Assembly: GCA_029204225.1 (NCBI GenBank)
Contig: CM055095.1
Span: forward strand, 24,526,190-24,590,189
DNA: 64,000 nucleotides
Source: Diphasiastrum complanatum
Lineage: Eukaryota; Streptophyta; Lycopodiopsida; Lycopodiales; Lycopodiaceae
Direction of reading: 5' to 3'
Shown here: one piece after another, positions 1 through 10,450 of the stretch
Numbering within the stretch: the stretch's first letter is position 1
How the letters are laid out: each line of letters starts with the position of its first letter
Position numbers and translations under genes: made by a program
Notes under the pieces: model-generated
Database searches by the model: none
What the model saw: only the letters and a program-made list of their open reading frames with translations
What the model was told of the DNA's origin: nothing

Positions 1-25
1 TGCAAAGCCAAGCTTTGATACCACT

Positions 26-511
26 GTAAGGACCGCCTAGTGAAGATCCGACTAGATCTTGTTGCATGCAATCAAAATGACACATGTGGAGCAAAACCAC
101 CCAAGCAACAGGAAATGGCTAATCAATACCCTAACCACTTCAACCCCATGCCATGGTGAATGAATGCAACAGAGGAGAGGCTCCTGGCTACAAGGATTAA
201 AAAATCCAATAGGTAGATGGGCGAGTTTCCACTAGTATATATATTCTCTCCCAAGAGGAGAGAATATTTCTGTTAGAATCCCCATGCAATCTGGAATAAC
301 AATTGATCTCCTATTCTTGTATTATAGCAGTCAAACACCATGCAAGTGCTCCTATGTCCAATTATAGCTCTGGGCCTTCATATGATTATTAATTACTTTA
401 TCAGCCAAGTCCGGAATAACGAGGCATAACACATAACCACATACACAAGAGTGACCGACTATCCATGTCAGGAATTATTCCGAATCCCACATACTGGACA
501 TGAATATAACA
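26..511 (-). repeat. Family A gypsy-type LTR, minus strand
   Basis: Read on the minus strand this LTR starts TGTTATATTCATGTCC and ends near GTCCTTACA. A primer-binding site (plus-strand CTTTGATACCAC, 14-25) lies just to its left, so this is the 5' LTR and the internal region lies left of the window. It is a diverged relative of the plus-strand LTR at 43918-44403: both share the order of a TATTAATTATT tract, TTGGACATAGGAGC and a perfect hairpin. The outer edge at 511 abuts copia RNase H sequence, so the element inserted into an older copia. Confidence 0.8.
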
Positions 512-917
512 CTATCCCATCACATAAGGTAGCAAATGCACTTGTAGACTTTCAATCCACTTTTTCACCTGCGAAATCCGAGTCACTATAGGCTCTTAAG
601 CCAAGATTAGTCCCCTTGTACAATATGCCAAAATTCTTAGTTGATGAGATATATCTTAGGACTCTTTTGGCCATTTTCCAATGTGACACCAAAGGACCTT
701 GCATGAATTGGCTTAATTTTTAAACACTATAACTAAGAACATGTCCAATTGTAGTCAAATAGACTAAGGAGCCTATAATCCTTCTATATAGAGTGATGTC
801 CTCAAAGGATGCTTCATTACCATCAATAGATTCTTTTACATGTTGCTCCATTGGAGTCTCAATGCAATTACAATTCTTCATTCCAAATCTATCTAGGATG
901 GATGTAGCCTACTTAGA
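512..917 (-). pseudogene. Copia RT end / RNase H fragment
   Basis: The minus strand translates to a Ty1/copia segment running from the end of reverse transcriptase (KNCNCIETPMEQ) through the linker (YRRIIGSLVYL, then HWKMAKRVLRYI) into RNase H (LRAYSDSDFAGEKVD then STS). Stops interrupt it, for example after SYSV and after KVD. Its 3' part is cut by the family A LTR at 511, and its 5' part fades at about 917. It is a dead remnant and the oldest layer at this edge. Confidence 0.75.
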
Positions 918-2229
918 TTGACAAATGAAGCTAAAATCCAATCCTCTTATGACTTCTATTCCTGGTGTCACATCCCCTCCAGTGGCAAAAGCAAAAGGCT
1001 TATAATCCAGATAAGATTTTTATTTCTTCCATCTATAACTACTCATGAGAATAATGTATTATATGTTTTCTCTCATCTTGCTTATTTAGCATCTTGTAAC
1101 ATTGCCTTTCCTAGATTATCTTCTTTTCATCTTGTTTTCAAGTCAATTTCACGTGAAGGTGAGAGAGAATCCTTTATGTTGTAGCTGTTATATTCCATTT
1201 TCCTGAACTAATTGTTAAGACTTTGCATTCAATTATCATTAGGCTTAATATTCTTTAACAATTTATCCATATTTGAAGATGAATACCAAGACAATTTGAG
1301 CGAATTGGATGGAGCAAATTATGTCTTTGAAATGCATATTTATGTATACATTATTTTGTAAAAGTAAAATTTAAAAAAGCCTTGCGAAGTTTTTCTTTTT
1401 CTTTTTCTTTTTCAATCTAAAGTTATCATTCATTAATCTAGTTCACTTGTAGTTCTAAGAAGCTTCTCATAAATAGAAGTATGGCATCCAATATCTTGGA
1501 TGAGAATGTAATTCTTGATTTTTCCATGTTTAGAAAACAAAGAATACCAAGAAATTTGGTTTTTGAATTTTCTTTTCTCAAGTAGGGGATCAACTCTTTC
1601 AATTGAAAAATTCTTATGAGCATTTCAATTTTTTTATGGGTTGACATTAGTTTGAAGGTTGGAAAGGCTTCAAAATGCAATTGTTAGAAATAGAAAAAAA
1701 AAATTTAATAGAACAACTTGCTTATTTAACTTGTTTTGTACATGGTTTTTTTGCGATCCCTCGTAATGTGATAGATGCTCGCATCTCCTCCATTTGCATT
1801 TTTCAAAACTATTTGTTAAGAGCTTGCATTCACTTATCATTATTCTTAATTTTCTTCAAAAATTTGTCCATATTTGAGGAAGAATATCAAGATTATTAAA
1901 CACTTTGAAATACATGTTCATGTATATATATTTTTGTACAAGTAGAATTCTCAAAAGCCTATCATCAAATTTTTTGTTTCTTTTCAATTTGAGGTCTCTA
2001 TTGTTAATCTAGCTCACTTGTAGTCCTAAATAGCTTCTATGTATGATATTAAAATCCATTATTTTGGATGAGATAGCTGAGTAAGTACCATGTTGAGGTA
2101 GATTCATAATAGGCCACTGTGAAAAATTGCCTATGCTGGCAAATCTAGCTATGTCAAATAATGTAAATGATGTACATAAGTGGGTCCCACATGTGTGAGG
2201 CCATGGAGTCATGTGGGAAACCTATCCTA
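918..2229. repeat. Diverged tandem duplication, no gene
   Basis: No coding region is supported here. Two blocks align with an offset of about 565-640 bases. The block around 1078-1500 (CTTGCTTATTTA, TTATCATTA, CATATTTGA, CACTTGTAGT, TTGGATGAG in order) recurs around 1718-2072 with the same anchors and many substitutions and indels. This is an old tandem duplication of AT-rich, possibly LTR-derived sequence. Short ORFs inside it match nothing. Confidence 0.6.
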
Positions 2230-2973
2230 GTTTAGGTGTGAAAATCATAAAAAGTTATCTATCTTAGCTTTAGGGGTTTCATAAGTTTTTATGTCAAGCT
2301 TCTTTGTGTAGAATTGTGATATGGCCAAAAATTGGCATAGATGGCAAATTGGTCAAATCCACATGTAATGCCACTATTAAGCCAAAAGTGAGTTATGATG
2401 CAATCTCGAGCTAGGTAGGCTTGTAAATAGGGTTTTGACACTTGTGTTAATGTAATTTGATGAGTGATCAAGTCAAAGTGTTGGCTTTGGTCAAGGGGCC
2501 CAATAGGAATTGAGAAATCTTCAAGAAGGGTCCAATAGAATTGCAAGAAGGATGCATCACTCATCCAATAGCATTAGAGAGGCTAGGATTAGGGGTCCAA
2601 TAGCATGCAAGGAGGATTATCCATGAGTTTCATATGTACTTCACTTTGAAATCATAATCTATGTTGAGTTTCTGAGTCAAACTTGAGTATTGTGAGATTT
2701 GCTTGTTTTACATTCTCTCTCTACCCGAATCCAATTTGGCGCTATTATCTCTCTACCCGAGAGGAGGAGCTTAATTTTATTTAGTTTTTTTAAGGATCAC
2801 TTTCTTACAAGTGTATGTACTTTGGTTATCAACATATGCATCTATCTTTGCCTCTATGCCTTAGTGTTTTTTTATCTCGATGTTGGAATTCAACATCCAT
2901 CAACAAGTGCATAAGCTTGCTTAGGAGATCAATCACACACATTAGGGCATTCTCACACGTGTGAATTTTCACA
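2230..2973 (+). repeat. Copia-1 5' LTR (left edge uncertain)
   Basis: The right edge is well placed: the sequence ends TTCACACGTGTGAATTTTCACA at 2973 and is followed by a degenerate primer-binding site TGATATCGGAGCC (2974-2986). The last 90 bases resemble the LTR end of the deleted copia at 15429-16035: a T-rich tract, GAGATCAA, then the palindrome CACACGTGTG. I could not fix the left edge; no matching TG...CA start was seen and no 3' LTR survives for comparison. Confidence 0.55.
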
Positions 2974-3732
2974 TGATATCGGAGCCTACCTAAGTGTTTG
3001 ATGCTTGTTTCATCCAAAGTTCCAAAAATTTCTTGAAATTCTAGATCTAGAGAGACTAGTTTGCATCTCCCATACTATCTCAAGCAAAATTGGATCAAAA
3101 GGGTTCATAATCATAAGGATTGAATCATTTTTTATATTGTATGGATTTTCCTACTCAGACACGTGTGAAGAACAACCCAATTTGCATTGGTGGTTCTATT
3201 CCATGTGTGATCCAAATTTGGTGTTTGATAGCTAGTTTCAAAGCTATTTGAGTCTAGTTTGTGTAGCAATTGACTTCATAGCGATTGGATCTCCCAATGA
3301 AAAGTTATAGTCAATTGAATCAAGGTGGTTAGGGCACCCAACCTGGTTGGACACTTTTATTTATGACTCTATTATGCTTGTTTGATCAAAAATCTCACTT
3401 ATACGCTTGCCAATCACATTATCCTGAGATCTAGTTATCAACTTGAGGTCATAGCCATGTTCTTTCATACAATTGGCTTGCATTTGAGTGATTTGTGGTT
3501 ACTTGGAGTGTTTTACTCATGCCAAAGTTTTTTTGACCCAAACTTAGTCCATACTTCATCAATTGATGTGAGAGTGATCTAGATCAAGAGAGATTGGAAA
3601 AGCTAGTGAGGTCCATATCTCACTTTGTTGCAAGATCTTGCATAGGAATTGGTAGCACACCCTTATTGAATCCTATAATAAGAGAGAGAGCAACATTTTC
3701 TTGTCCAATTTACAAGGAGCCTTCACTATCAC
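2974..3732 (+). other. Copia-1 primer-binding site and leader
   Basis: The degenerate tRNA-Met-type primer site (2974-2986, three or four mismatches from TGGTATCAGAGC) is followed by about 750 bases of untranslated leader up to the gag ATG at 3733. The leader contains another near-palindrome GACACGTGTGAAG at about 3160. No coding region is supported. Confidence 0.5.
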
Positions 3733-4491
3733 ATGGCATTTATGGGTTCCTATCTATTGGAATCTAGTGAAAGGCTATCCACTTCCAATTATTCTATTTG
3801 GAAGTTGAGGATGGAGTATATTCTAACACTCCAAGATGTGATGGACATTGTACTTGGGATTGAGGAGGAGCCTCAAGTCCTTCAAGAAGTACAAAAGTAC
3901 AAGAAGAGAGCTAGGATGGCTCTTCACTACATCAAAATGAATGTCTCCAATGAGATTTTGAGGGAGATTGGTGCTTGCACATCGGACAAGGATGCTTGGG
4001 ATACTCTCAAAACAATCTATGAGGCCAACAATACCTCAAGACTCCTCAGTCTTAGAAACCAAATCTTTCAAAGTTCTCAAAAGAGTGATGAGAGTGCCAT
4101 TAGTTATGTGTTGAGAGTGAAAGATACTCATAGGGAGCTTGCTTGCATTGGAGGATCCATAGATCAAAGTGAGGTAGTTCAAGTCATACTTAATGGCTTG
4201 AAAGATGAGTATGAGAATCTTGTCCAATCCTATGCCATCAAGGAGAATCTACCTACTTTGGAGGCTTTGCAAGGAGTGCTAATGGTTGAAGAATCAAGGC
4301 AAGAGAATAAGCTATTCAGGATGGAGAAGTTATCAATCAACCATAATGGTGATGGCAAAGCTCTTTTTGCCAAGCACAAAGGGAGAAGCAAGAAGCAACA
4401 CCAGCACTTCTCCGAGGACAAAGCAAAGGACAAAGACCAAGATGGAGAGGAGGATGATACCTCTCATGTGTCTACCTCAAAGAAGAATTAG
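3733..4491 (+). CDS. Copia-1 Gag polyprotein (intact, 252 aa)
   Basis: This is the structural Gag protein of a Ty1/copia element, expected to assemble cytoplasmic virus-like particles. The N-terminus (LSTSNYSIWKLRMEYIL) is the usual copia gag start. The middle carries the UBN2 (gag-polypeptide) pattern: CTSDKDAWDTLKTIYEAN near residues 95-112, then SQKSDESAISYVLRVKDTHREL and ILNGLKDEYENLV. The C-terminus is charged. The ATG at 3733 follows the leader and starts the conserved domain. The frame is open for 252 codons and stops at a TAG just before the zinc knuckle, which in live relatives would be in the same frame. It is one of the longest intact frames in the window, although the rest of the element is decayed. 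Confidence 0.85.
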   Translation: MAFMGSYLLESSERLSTSNYSIWKLRMEYILTLQDVMDIVLGIEEEPQVLQEVQKYKKRARMALHYIKMNVSNEILREIGACTSDKDAWDTLKTIYEANNTSRLLSLRNQIFQSSQKSDESAISYVLRVKDTHRELACIGGSIDQSEVVQVILNGLKDEYENLVQSYAIKENLPTLEALQGVLMVEESRQENKLFRMEKLSINHNGDGKALFAKHKGRSKKQHQHFSEDKAKDKDQDGEEDDTSHVSTSKKN

Positions 4492-6923
4492 AAGAAGAAT
4501 ATCAAATGCTTCTTTTGTGGCAAGATGGGGCACTATGCAACAAATTGCTTCAAGAAGAAGAATCAATTTAAGCAAGCCAACCTTTGAAATGAGAAAGAAG
4601 ACTCTATTGCAAGTGATGGAGAGGGATCTCTTATTGTCTCTAGTTTTTCATCTACACCTTTCAAGAAGGCTGGATCTTGGTACATTGATAGTGGAGCATC
4701 TTCACATATGTGTAGCTCCAAGGAGTCCTTCACTTCTATTATGCCTTATGGAGGAGCTAAGAAGACTATCTATATAGCAAATGACCAAGAATGCAATATT
4801 GAAGGCATAGGAGTATTCCCTTGAAGACCTCATCTTGTAAAATTCTTTCTCTCAACAAGGTTTTTTTTGTGCCTAATCTTACAAAGAACCTCATAAGTGT
4901 TGGCCAACTTATTGATGGAGGCTTTGATGTGAAATTCAATATTGATACTTGTATATCAAGAGAAATGATGAGATCATTGCACATGGATCAAGATTTGGAG
5001 AGATATACAAGCTTGATCCAAGAGAGAGTTGTGATAATGCTTTTGAGACAAAGCTTTCCAAGGAGGAGATATGGCATAAGAGGTTGGGACATCCCAACTA
5101 CAAATCTATGCTTTCTATGTGCAAATAAGCCAAGGCTATTGGCTTATCAAAGAATTTTTCCAAGGAGATCAAGCCTTGTGAGGCTTGTGCTTTTGCAAAA
5201 TCACACAAGAAAGCATATCAAAGATCTTCCATCAAAAGCACTCATCCTTTGGAATCGATATACTCAGATGTGCAATTCTCCTCATCTCAAAGCAAGGGAG
5301 GAGCCACTTGATTTCACAAGATTTACATGGCTATATCTTCTACTTCTAAATTTTTGGTGTATGATCACTTCCTTATATTCAAAGCATATATTGAGAAGCG
5401 ATTATCATTCAAGATCAAGGCTTTGAGGTGTGATGGAGGAGGAGAGTATACCTCCAACAAATTCCATGACTATTGTGATCAAGAAGGTATAAAGAGGGAG
5501 TTCTCTTGTGCTTATTCACAATCTCAAAATGGAGTGGCTGAGAGAAAGCATAGATCCTTATGTGAATGTGCAAAAGCCATAAGGACTGAAGCATCTTTGC
5601 CTAAAGACTTTTGGGTAGAAGCTATAAATTGTGCAAATTATCTTTGCAATCCCACATCTTGCTTTTGGAGGAAGGACACCATATGAGGTCTTATTCAAAG
5701 AGAAGCCTAAAGTTGATCACCTTAGAGTATTTGGGACTATTTGCTTTGCACATATTCCCTTGGAAACAAGGAAGAAGGATGACCCATGCTCAAGCAAAGG
5801 GATCATGGTTGGATATTCATCCACCAAAAAGGCTTATAGAGTCTTTGTAAACTCTACTTGTCAAGTGATTGAAAGTAGAGATGCTATATTTCATGAAGAT
5901 CAACATCCATCATTTGAAAGAGTCGAGTTCAAGTCACCACAAGGTCCATCACCTATCATGCCTATTGAAGACCATCAAGACTTGATGTGGTCAAGATTTG
6001 AGGAGGAGTCTCCTCGGGTTTACACACCTAGGAGGACTTCTAGAGAGAGAGCCTAATAGGCTTTCTTATGATGAAAAAGTCAAGCAAGTGGAGCTTGATT
6101 ACACCCATTTTGCATATTTCATCTCTCATGAAGAACCAAAGGATGTTGAAGAGGCACTCAATACCAAGGAGTGGTATGATGCCATGAAGCAAGAGTATGA
6201 AGCCTTGATCATCAACAATACTTGGGAGCTTGTGGATCCTCCATCCAAAAAGCACATTATTGGATCCAAGTGGGTATTTGAATCAAGTATAATCAAGATG
6301 GCACTATCAACAAGTACAAGACAACATTATGTGCCAAGGGATTTGCTCAAATCCATGAAATTGATTATGAGGAGACCTTTGCACCCGTGGCAAAGATGGT
6401 GACAATAAGAATTCCTATATCTCTTCTACTTATTTCAAGTGGAAGGTGTTCCAATTAGATGTTTCCAATGAATTTCTCAATGGTTATCTTCAAGAGGAAA
6501 TCTATATGGAGCAACCTCAAGGATCCATCAAGGATGAATCAAAAGTGTGCTTGCTTTTCAAGAGACTTTATGGACTCAAGCAAGCACCAAGATCTTGGTA
6601 TGAGAGACTCAACTCTTTTCTTATCACTCTTAGTGACTATGATCCTTTCATGTATATCAAGTTTGTTGCTAGTGATATTGTTATTCTTCTCATTTATGTA
6701 GATGACATTATCCTATGTGGAAGTAGTATCAAATTGGTTGAAGAGACCAAAGTAGCACTTGGAAAAGAGTCTAAGATGCAAGATCAAGGAGAGATTCATT
6801 ACATATTAGGCCTAGATTGACTTTCATGATGATTATGCTTTTATTTGTCAATCTAGATATGCTTTTGCTATGTTGAAAAAGTTTGATATGGAAGAATGTA
6901 AGGGCATTGACACACCTATGGAG
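4492..6923 (+). pseudogene. Copia-1 pol remnant (zinc knuckle, PR, INT, RT)
   Basis: Downstream of gag the copia order is preserved but spread over three frames. A CCHC knuckle CFFCGKMGHYATNC (4507-4548) is followed by protease WYIDSGASSHM (about 4678), then the integrase zinc domain HKRLGHPNY...CEACAFAKSH (about 5072-5210) and the integrase core with GGEYTS and SQNGVAERKHRSL (5430-5560). Reverse transcriptase follows: WYDAMKQEYEALIINNTWEL, DYEETFAPVAKMVTIRI, and the catalytic LIYVDD at 6689-6706. Frameshifts occur near 4825, 5060, 5690, 6290 and 6400. RNase H and the 3' LTR are missing, because the sequence is replaced at 6924 by a Copia-C LTR. Confidence 0.85.
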
Positions 6924-7601
6924 TGTTGGAGAAAGAGGGTGTGTGAGTGTGAGAAACTAAAATAGCTCGAAAAGAAAACAAACATAAAAAGAAGCGAACT
7001 CGAAACAGGAACAAGAAACGAACTCGAACGGAAGGTGTTCATGTGCAGCGGAATGAGCTATATTCCTCTTTCCCTAAGCATGACTACGCCTATCAGAAAT
7101 GAAGGAACGTTAGTGATAGAAATCACGGTCGATCTGATTATGTAGCCAAACATCAAGTAACAAAACATCAGAAGTAAATTTGTCACGAATAGCTAGACAA
7201 ATTATTAGTCGCAAATGATTGGCGAAGAGCTAGATTGAGCTCGACTGATAATCAGTAACGAATCAGTTGCAAAAGGCAAGACTAAATATTAGTCGTCAAC
7301 AGCTAGACTAATAATAATTCACTAAGAATAGATTACCAGATTGAGAAATAAGAGATTCAGACAGAATGAGAAAAAGCATAGCAATATCGACACAAATCTG
7401 AACGTAGAACAACAAAGCTGTTATCAAATTAAGTATAGCAAAATATACATGTCAATAATGTTGTGGAGCACAAGACAATAGCGAGCGAAACCGTGTGCTC
7501 TACAAGGCTAATTCAATCTGTAAAAGGGATGAACCTATTACTGACAATACAAAAGAATCAATGCGCAAGGCATCTACTTCGTCTATCTCTGATAAGCTTC
7601 T
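6924..7601 (-). repeat. Copia-C LTR fragment
   Basis: It begins TGTTGGAGAAAGAGGGTGTG, identical to the LTR start beside the Copia-C primer-binding site at 26831, and runs about 678 bases until cut by a Chromovirus B LTR at 7602. Read on the minus strand this is the 3'-terminal part of the LTR. The far end, expected to be TCCAACA, is absent. No coding region is present. Confidence 0.7.
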
Positions 7602-8123
7602 TGTAAGGGAAGCTCTTTAGATCCTGCTTACAAATCCTAAACACAAAAGGATAACACATTGTGGAGAAACCACCCAACCAAGTAGAAGCATCCAATCAAT
7701 CTCTAGAAGCCTCACCCCCAAGCCAAGGAACAAGAAACATGAATGTAGAGTGAGAGCCTAGCAATGAATCAAGAACCATGATGAGAAGTAGGGCGAATTT
7801 GGATCTCTTATATAGAGCCAAAAGCATCCTGGACACATAGCCATGCATAGCCCTATGTTCCCTATATATAGATTCACCTAGAATAGAGTCCTATGCATGG
7901 ACCAACTATTCATAGAATTGCTATTGATAACTCTACACATGCATACACTGTCTCATACATTGTTTAAACTCCATTTAGTGTGTTCTGGGCCTCACAAGGA
8001 TATTAGTTACTTTCGGGTCACGTCCAGTATGACGTGTCATAACTATCAACTTGTTTCACTGAAGTATCGTGTATCCAAGACTAGGAGTATATTGTATCCT
8101 TATGTACTGTCATGGACATAACA
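7602..8123 (-). repeat. Chromovirus B 3' LTR (522 bp)
   Basis: On the minus strand it runs from TGTTATGTCCATGAC to GCTTCCCTTACA, the same ends and the same 522-base length as the LTR at 24210-24731. A polypurine tract (minus-strand AAGGAGGGAAGAA) lies directly outside its start at 8124-8136, which marks it as a 3' LTR. It carries the family TATA box (CTATATAAGA on the minus strand, about 7812-7821). A CTCTGAT-like remnant at 7588 lies next to it on the left. Confidence 0.85.
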
Positions 8124-8905
8124 TTCTTCCCTCCTTAAACTGTTTCTGTCCTTAGAAACTAGAATTCAATTTTTTTTTTTATGCTATCAACTCTCTCCCA
8201 CGAATCATCATCCTCAAAACAACCCTTCCAACGAATTAAGCACTCAGAGATAGAATGATTTCTCAATTCTTTATCTCTGGTTCTGAGCACTTTTCTTCAG
8301 GTTCCAAAGGTAAACTAAGCGACAAATCTTCCAAATGGGATAGATCCTCATCCGATCCAACTTTATTACATCATATAAACTTAGTTTCAAATGACGTACA
8401 TGAAACATTGGGTGTGTAGTCGATTTTTCTTAAAGATCGAATTCATATGCCAAAGAACCAATTCTACGTACAATCCTGAAAGGTTCACAATAACGGATAG
8501 ACAACTTATAATACTTCCCTGTATGTAACGTCTTATAATCTTTTGGAATCCTAAGATATATCCACTCATCAACTTTAAAATCTCTTGGAGATCTCTTAAG
8601 ATCGGTATAGTGTTTAGCTCTATCTTGAGCACTCTGGATACTATCATTAGCCACTTGCAACATTTCTTGCATATCACGCAAAAAATCAGCAACCTTCTGG
8701 ATCTTAATAGACTTCGTCTCAACATTTACTGGAGATCTAGGTTGAAAATTGTACATAAGCATAAAAGGACTGTAACCTGTCTTAGAATGTTTTCTACTAT
8801 TATATGCAAACTCAACCAGTGGGAGATAATCTTCTCAATGAGATTGTCTTTGAGAAACATACGTCCTCAAAATATCTTCCACAGTTTGATTAGTCCTTTC
8901 TGTTT
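8124..8905 (-). pseudogene. Chromovirus B integrase C-terminus and chromodomain remnant
   Basis: The minus strand encodes the end of a Ty3/gypsy integrase: VDEWIYLRIPKDYKT then GPFRIV-like CEPFRIVRRIGSLAYEFDL (8430-8762). A broken chromodomain region follows down to the polypurine tract. The same segment in the complete B element at 23691-24179 shows the chromodomain (EPEKVLRTRDKQLRNHSISE). Upstream (rightward) the integrase core is present as far as a TGGC junction at about 8905, where plus-strand LTR sequence begins. Confidence 0.8.
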
Positions 8906-9041
8906 GGCTTGGGGGTGAGGCTTCTAGAGATTGATTGGATGCTTCTACTTGGTTGGGTGGTTTCTCCACAGTGTGTTATCCTTCTGTGTTTAGAATTGGT
9001 AAGCAGGATCTAAGGAGCTTCCCTTACAATGGTATCAGAGC
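8903..9041 (+). repeat. Chromovirus B LTR 3' end plus primer-binding site
   Basis: This is the last about 126 bases of the B LTR in plus orientation (GGCTTGGGGGTGAGGC to CTTCCCTTACA, ending 9028), followed by the primer-binding site TGGTATCAGAGC at 9030-9041. It abuts oppositely oriented integrase sequence at a TTGGC shared by both parents, so it is a recombinant junction rather than a clean LTR edge. Confidence 0.8.
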
Positions 9042-10292
9042 AAGGCTTACAAGCTTGGAGAGGTGGTGCTTTTCATTGGAGCTTGGTGGTATTCAACTAG
9101 TATTCTCATCCAAGGAGAGGAGCAATGTTGCAAGTTGGTGGATCTTCCCAAATTCAATATGCATGTTCCATATCTCTCTCAAATTTAATTGTGTTTATGG
9201 TGAATTGTGCTAGGAAATCAATTTTGGTGTTTTTTTTGGAGTTTTAGCATGTGTAGTTCAAAAACTAGTGAAGGATATGAAATTATTAGCAAGTTAATTC
9301 ACTTGAAATAGTTGGAATTCAGTTTGCATGTTGGATCTTATCATGTATTTGGATTCTAGGCTCTTTTGTGGCCAAATTTGGCTTGTTTTCCATGATTTTG
9401 GCACAAAATTGAGGGTAGAATTCAAAATCCAGCAAGATCAGATCAATTAATTGGTTGTAACTCTGTAGTTTGGATTTCATGTGGATTTGAAAAATGTTCT
9501 TGCCATTACTTTCCAATTGTGCATGGTGAAAAAACCTAGAAAGGGCTAAAATTCATGATTTTTGCTTGTTTTTTCATGAAATTGGATGGTAGAAGGTTGT
9601 TGAACATCAGTTGAAGCTGGTAAGTGTTTGCATGTTTTTGGACAGATCGGTCTAGAAAAAGTGCGCCCTCCTACAACTTAATTGGCTGTTCTGAACTCGC
9701 ACATGTGATTCCTAGGTGGCAGACTGATGTGGCAAGTGTCTTGTTCACTAAGTCTACCTCTGTACCGAGCTTTACAGCACCCAATTTGATGTCCTGTAGC
9801 CAAAGATATGAGCATCTGAAGTTTTGCAATTTTGTGAGCAAAATTGGTAAAATTTTCAATTGTTCTGATTGCATGCATGACAATTTCCTATTTTGAGGTA
9901 CTGTGCTTGCATGAAATGTCTACATGTGGTTTCTCTAACTGATTCTGACATGCATGAGTTGGTTAGATCTGTTTTGACTGGTCATACGCATGTACTCTGA
10001 CTGTTAGATACAAAACTGAAATTTATAGCTGACAATTGTCGTAGAACAGAATTTTTACGTAAAATTTCGTAAAGTAAAAAATCAGTTTAATGTCACATCT
10101 CTTGTATGCCTGATGGACATTAACAATAGTAAAATTAAGAATCGAACTGTGAATCGAATTTTCGATTTCGATTGCTTAATAATTGACTGTGATTTTTTTA
10201 TGAATTTTTAGATAACGCAAATTTTTTTTTTTAAAAATTAAAAGTGCAAAAATTCTAAATTTTTAGTTTTTTTTCAGTTTCTTGTAATATCT
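9042..10292 (+). other. Chromovirus B leader (second copy)
   Basis: This is a non-coding leader between the primer-binding site and the gag start. It aligns with the leader of the complete B element (19625-20296). That copy lacks about 450 bases present here, between roughly 9310 and 9757. A short ORF at 9624 has no domain and is not supported as a gene. The end (ACTGTGATTTTTT ... TTTCAGTTTCTTGTAATATCTATGA) matches the sequence before gag in the complete element. Confidence 0.65.
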
Positions 10293-10450
10293 ATGAAACC
10301 CAGATGTTTCATCTGTGGTGAAACCGGCCACTTCATGGTTGATTGTCCAGTTAAGAGCCAATACCATGTTGAGTATCCAGACTGTATTTGAAAACACAAT
10401 TTCAAAGACTGTCCAAAACAACCAACTAAGATCCTACCTGCCCGTCACGT
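10293..10450 (+). pseudogene. Zinc-knuckle remnant of a gag gene
   Basis: Starting at the gag ATG position of the B leader, the frame reads MKPRCFICGETGHFMVDC, a perfect CCHC knuckle (C-x2-C-x4-H-x4-C). A stop follows, then a second, damaged knuckle (KHNFKDCPKQPTK). Two adjacent knuckles point to a retroelement nucleocapsid. It differs from the single atypical knuckle of the complete B element (CFVCKKPRHMMKFC), so it may be another gag joined to a B leader. No longer frame survives. Confidence 0.6.
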
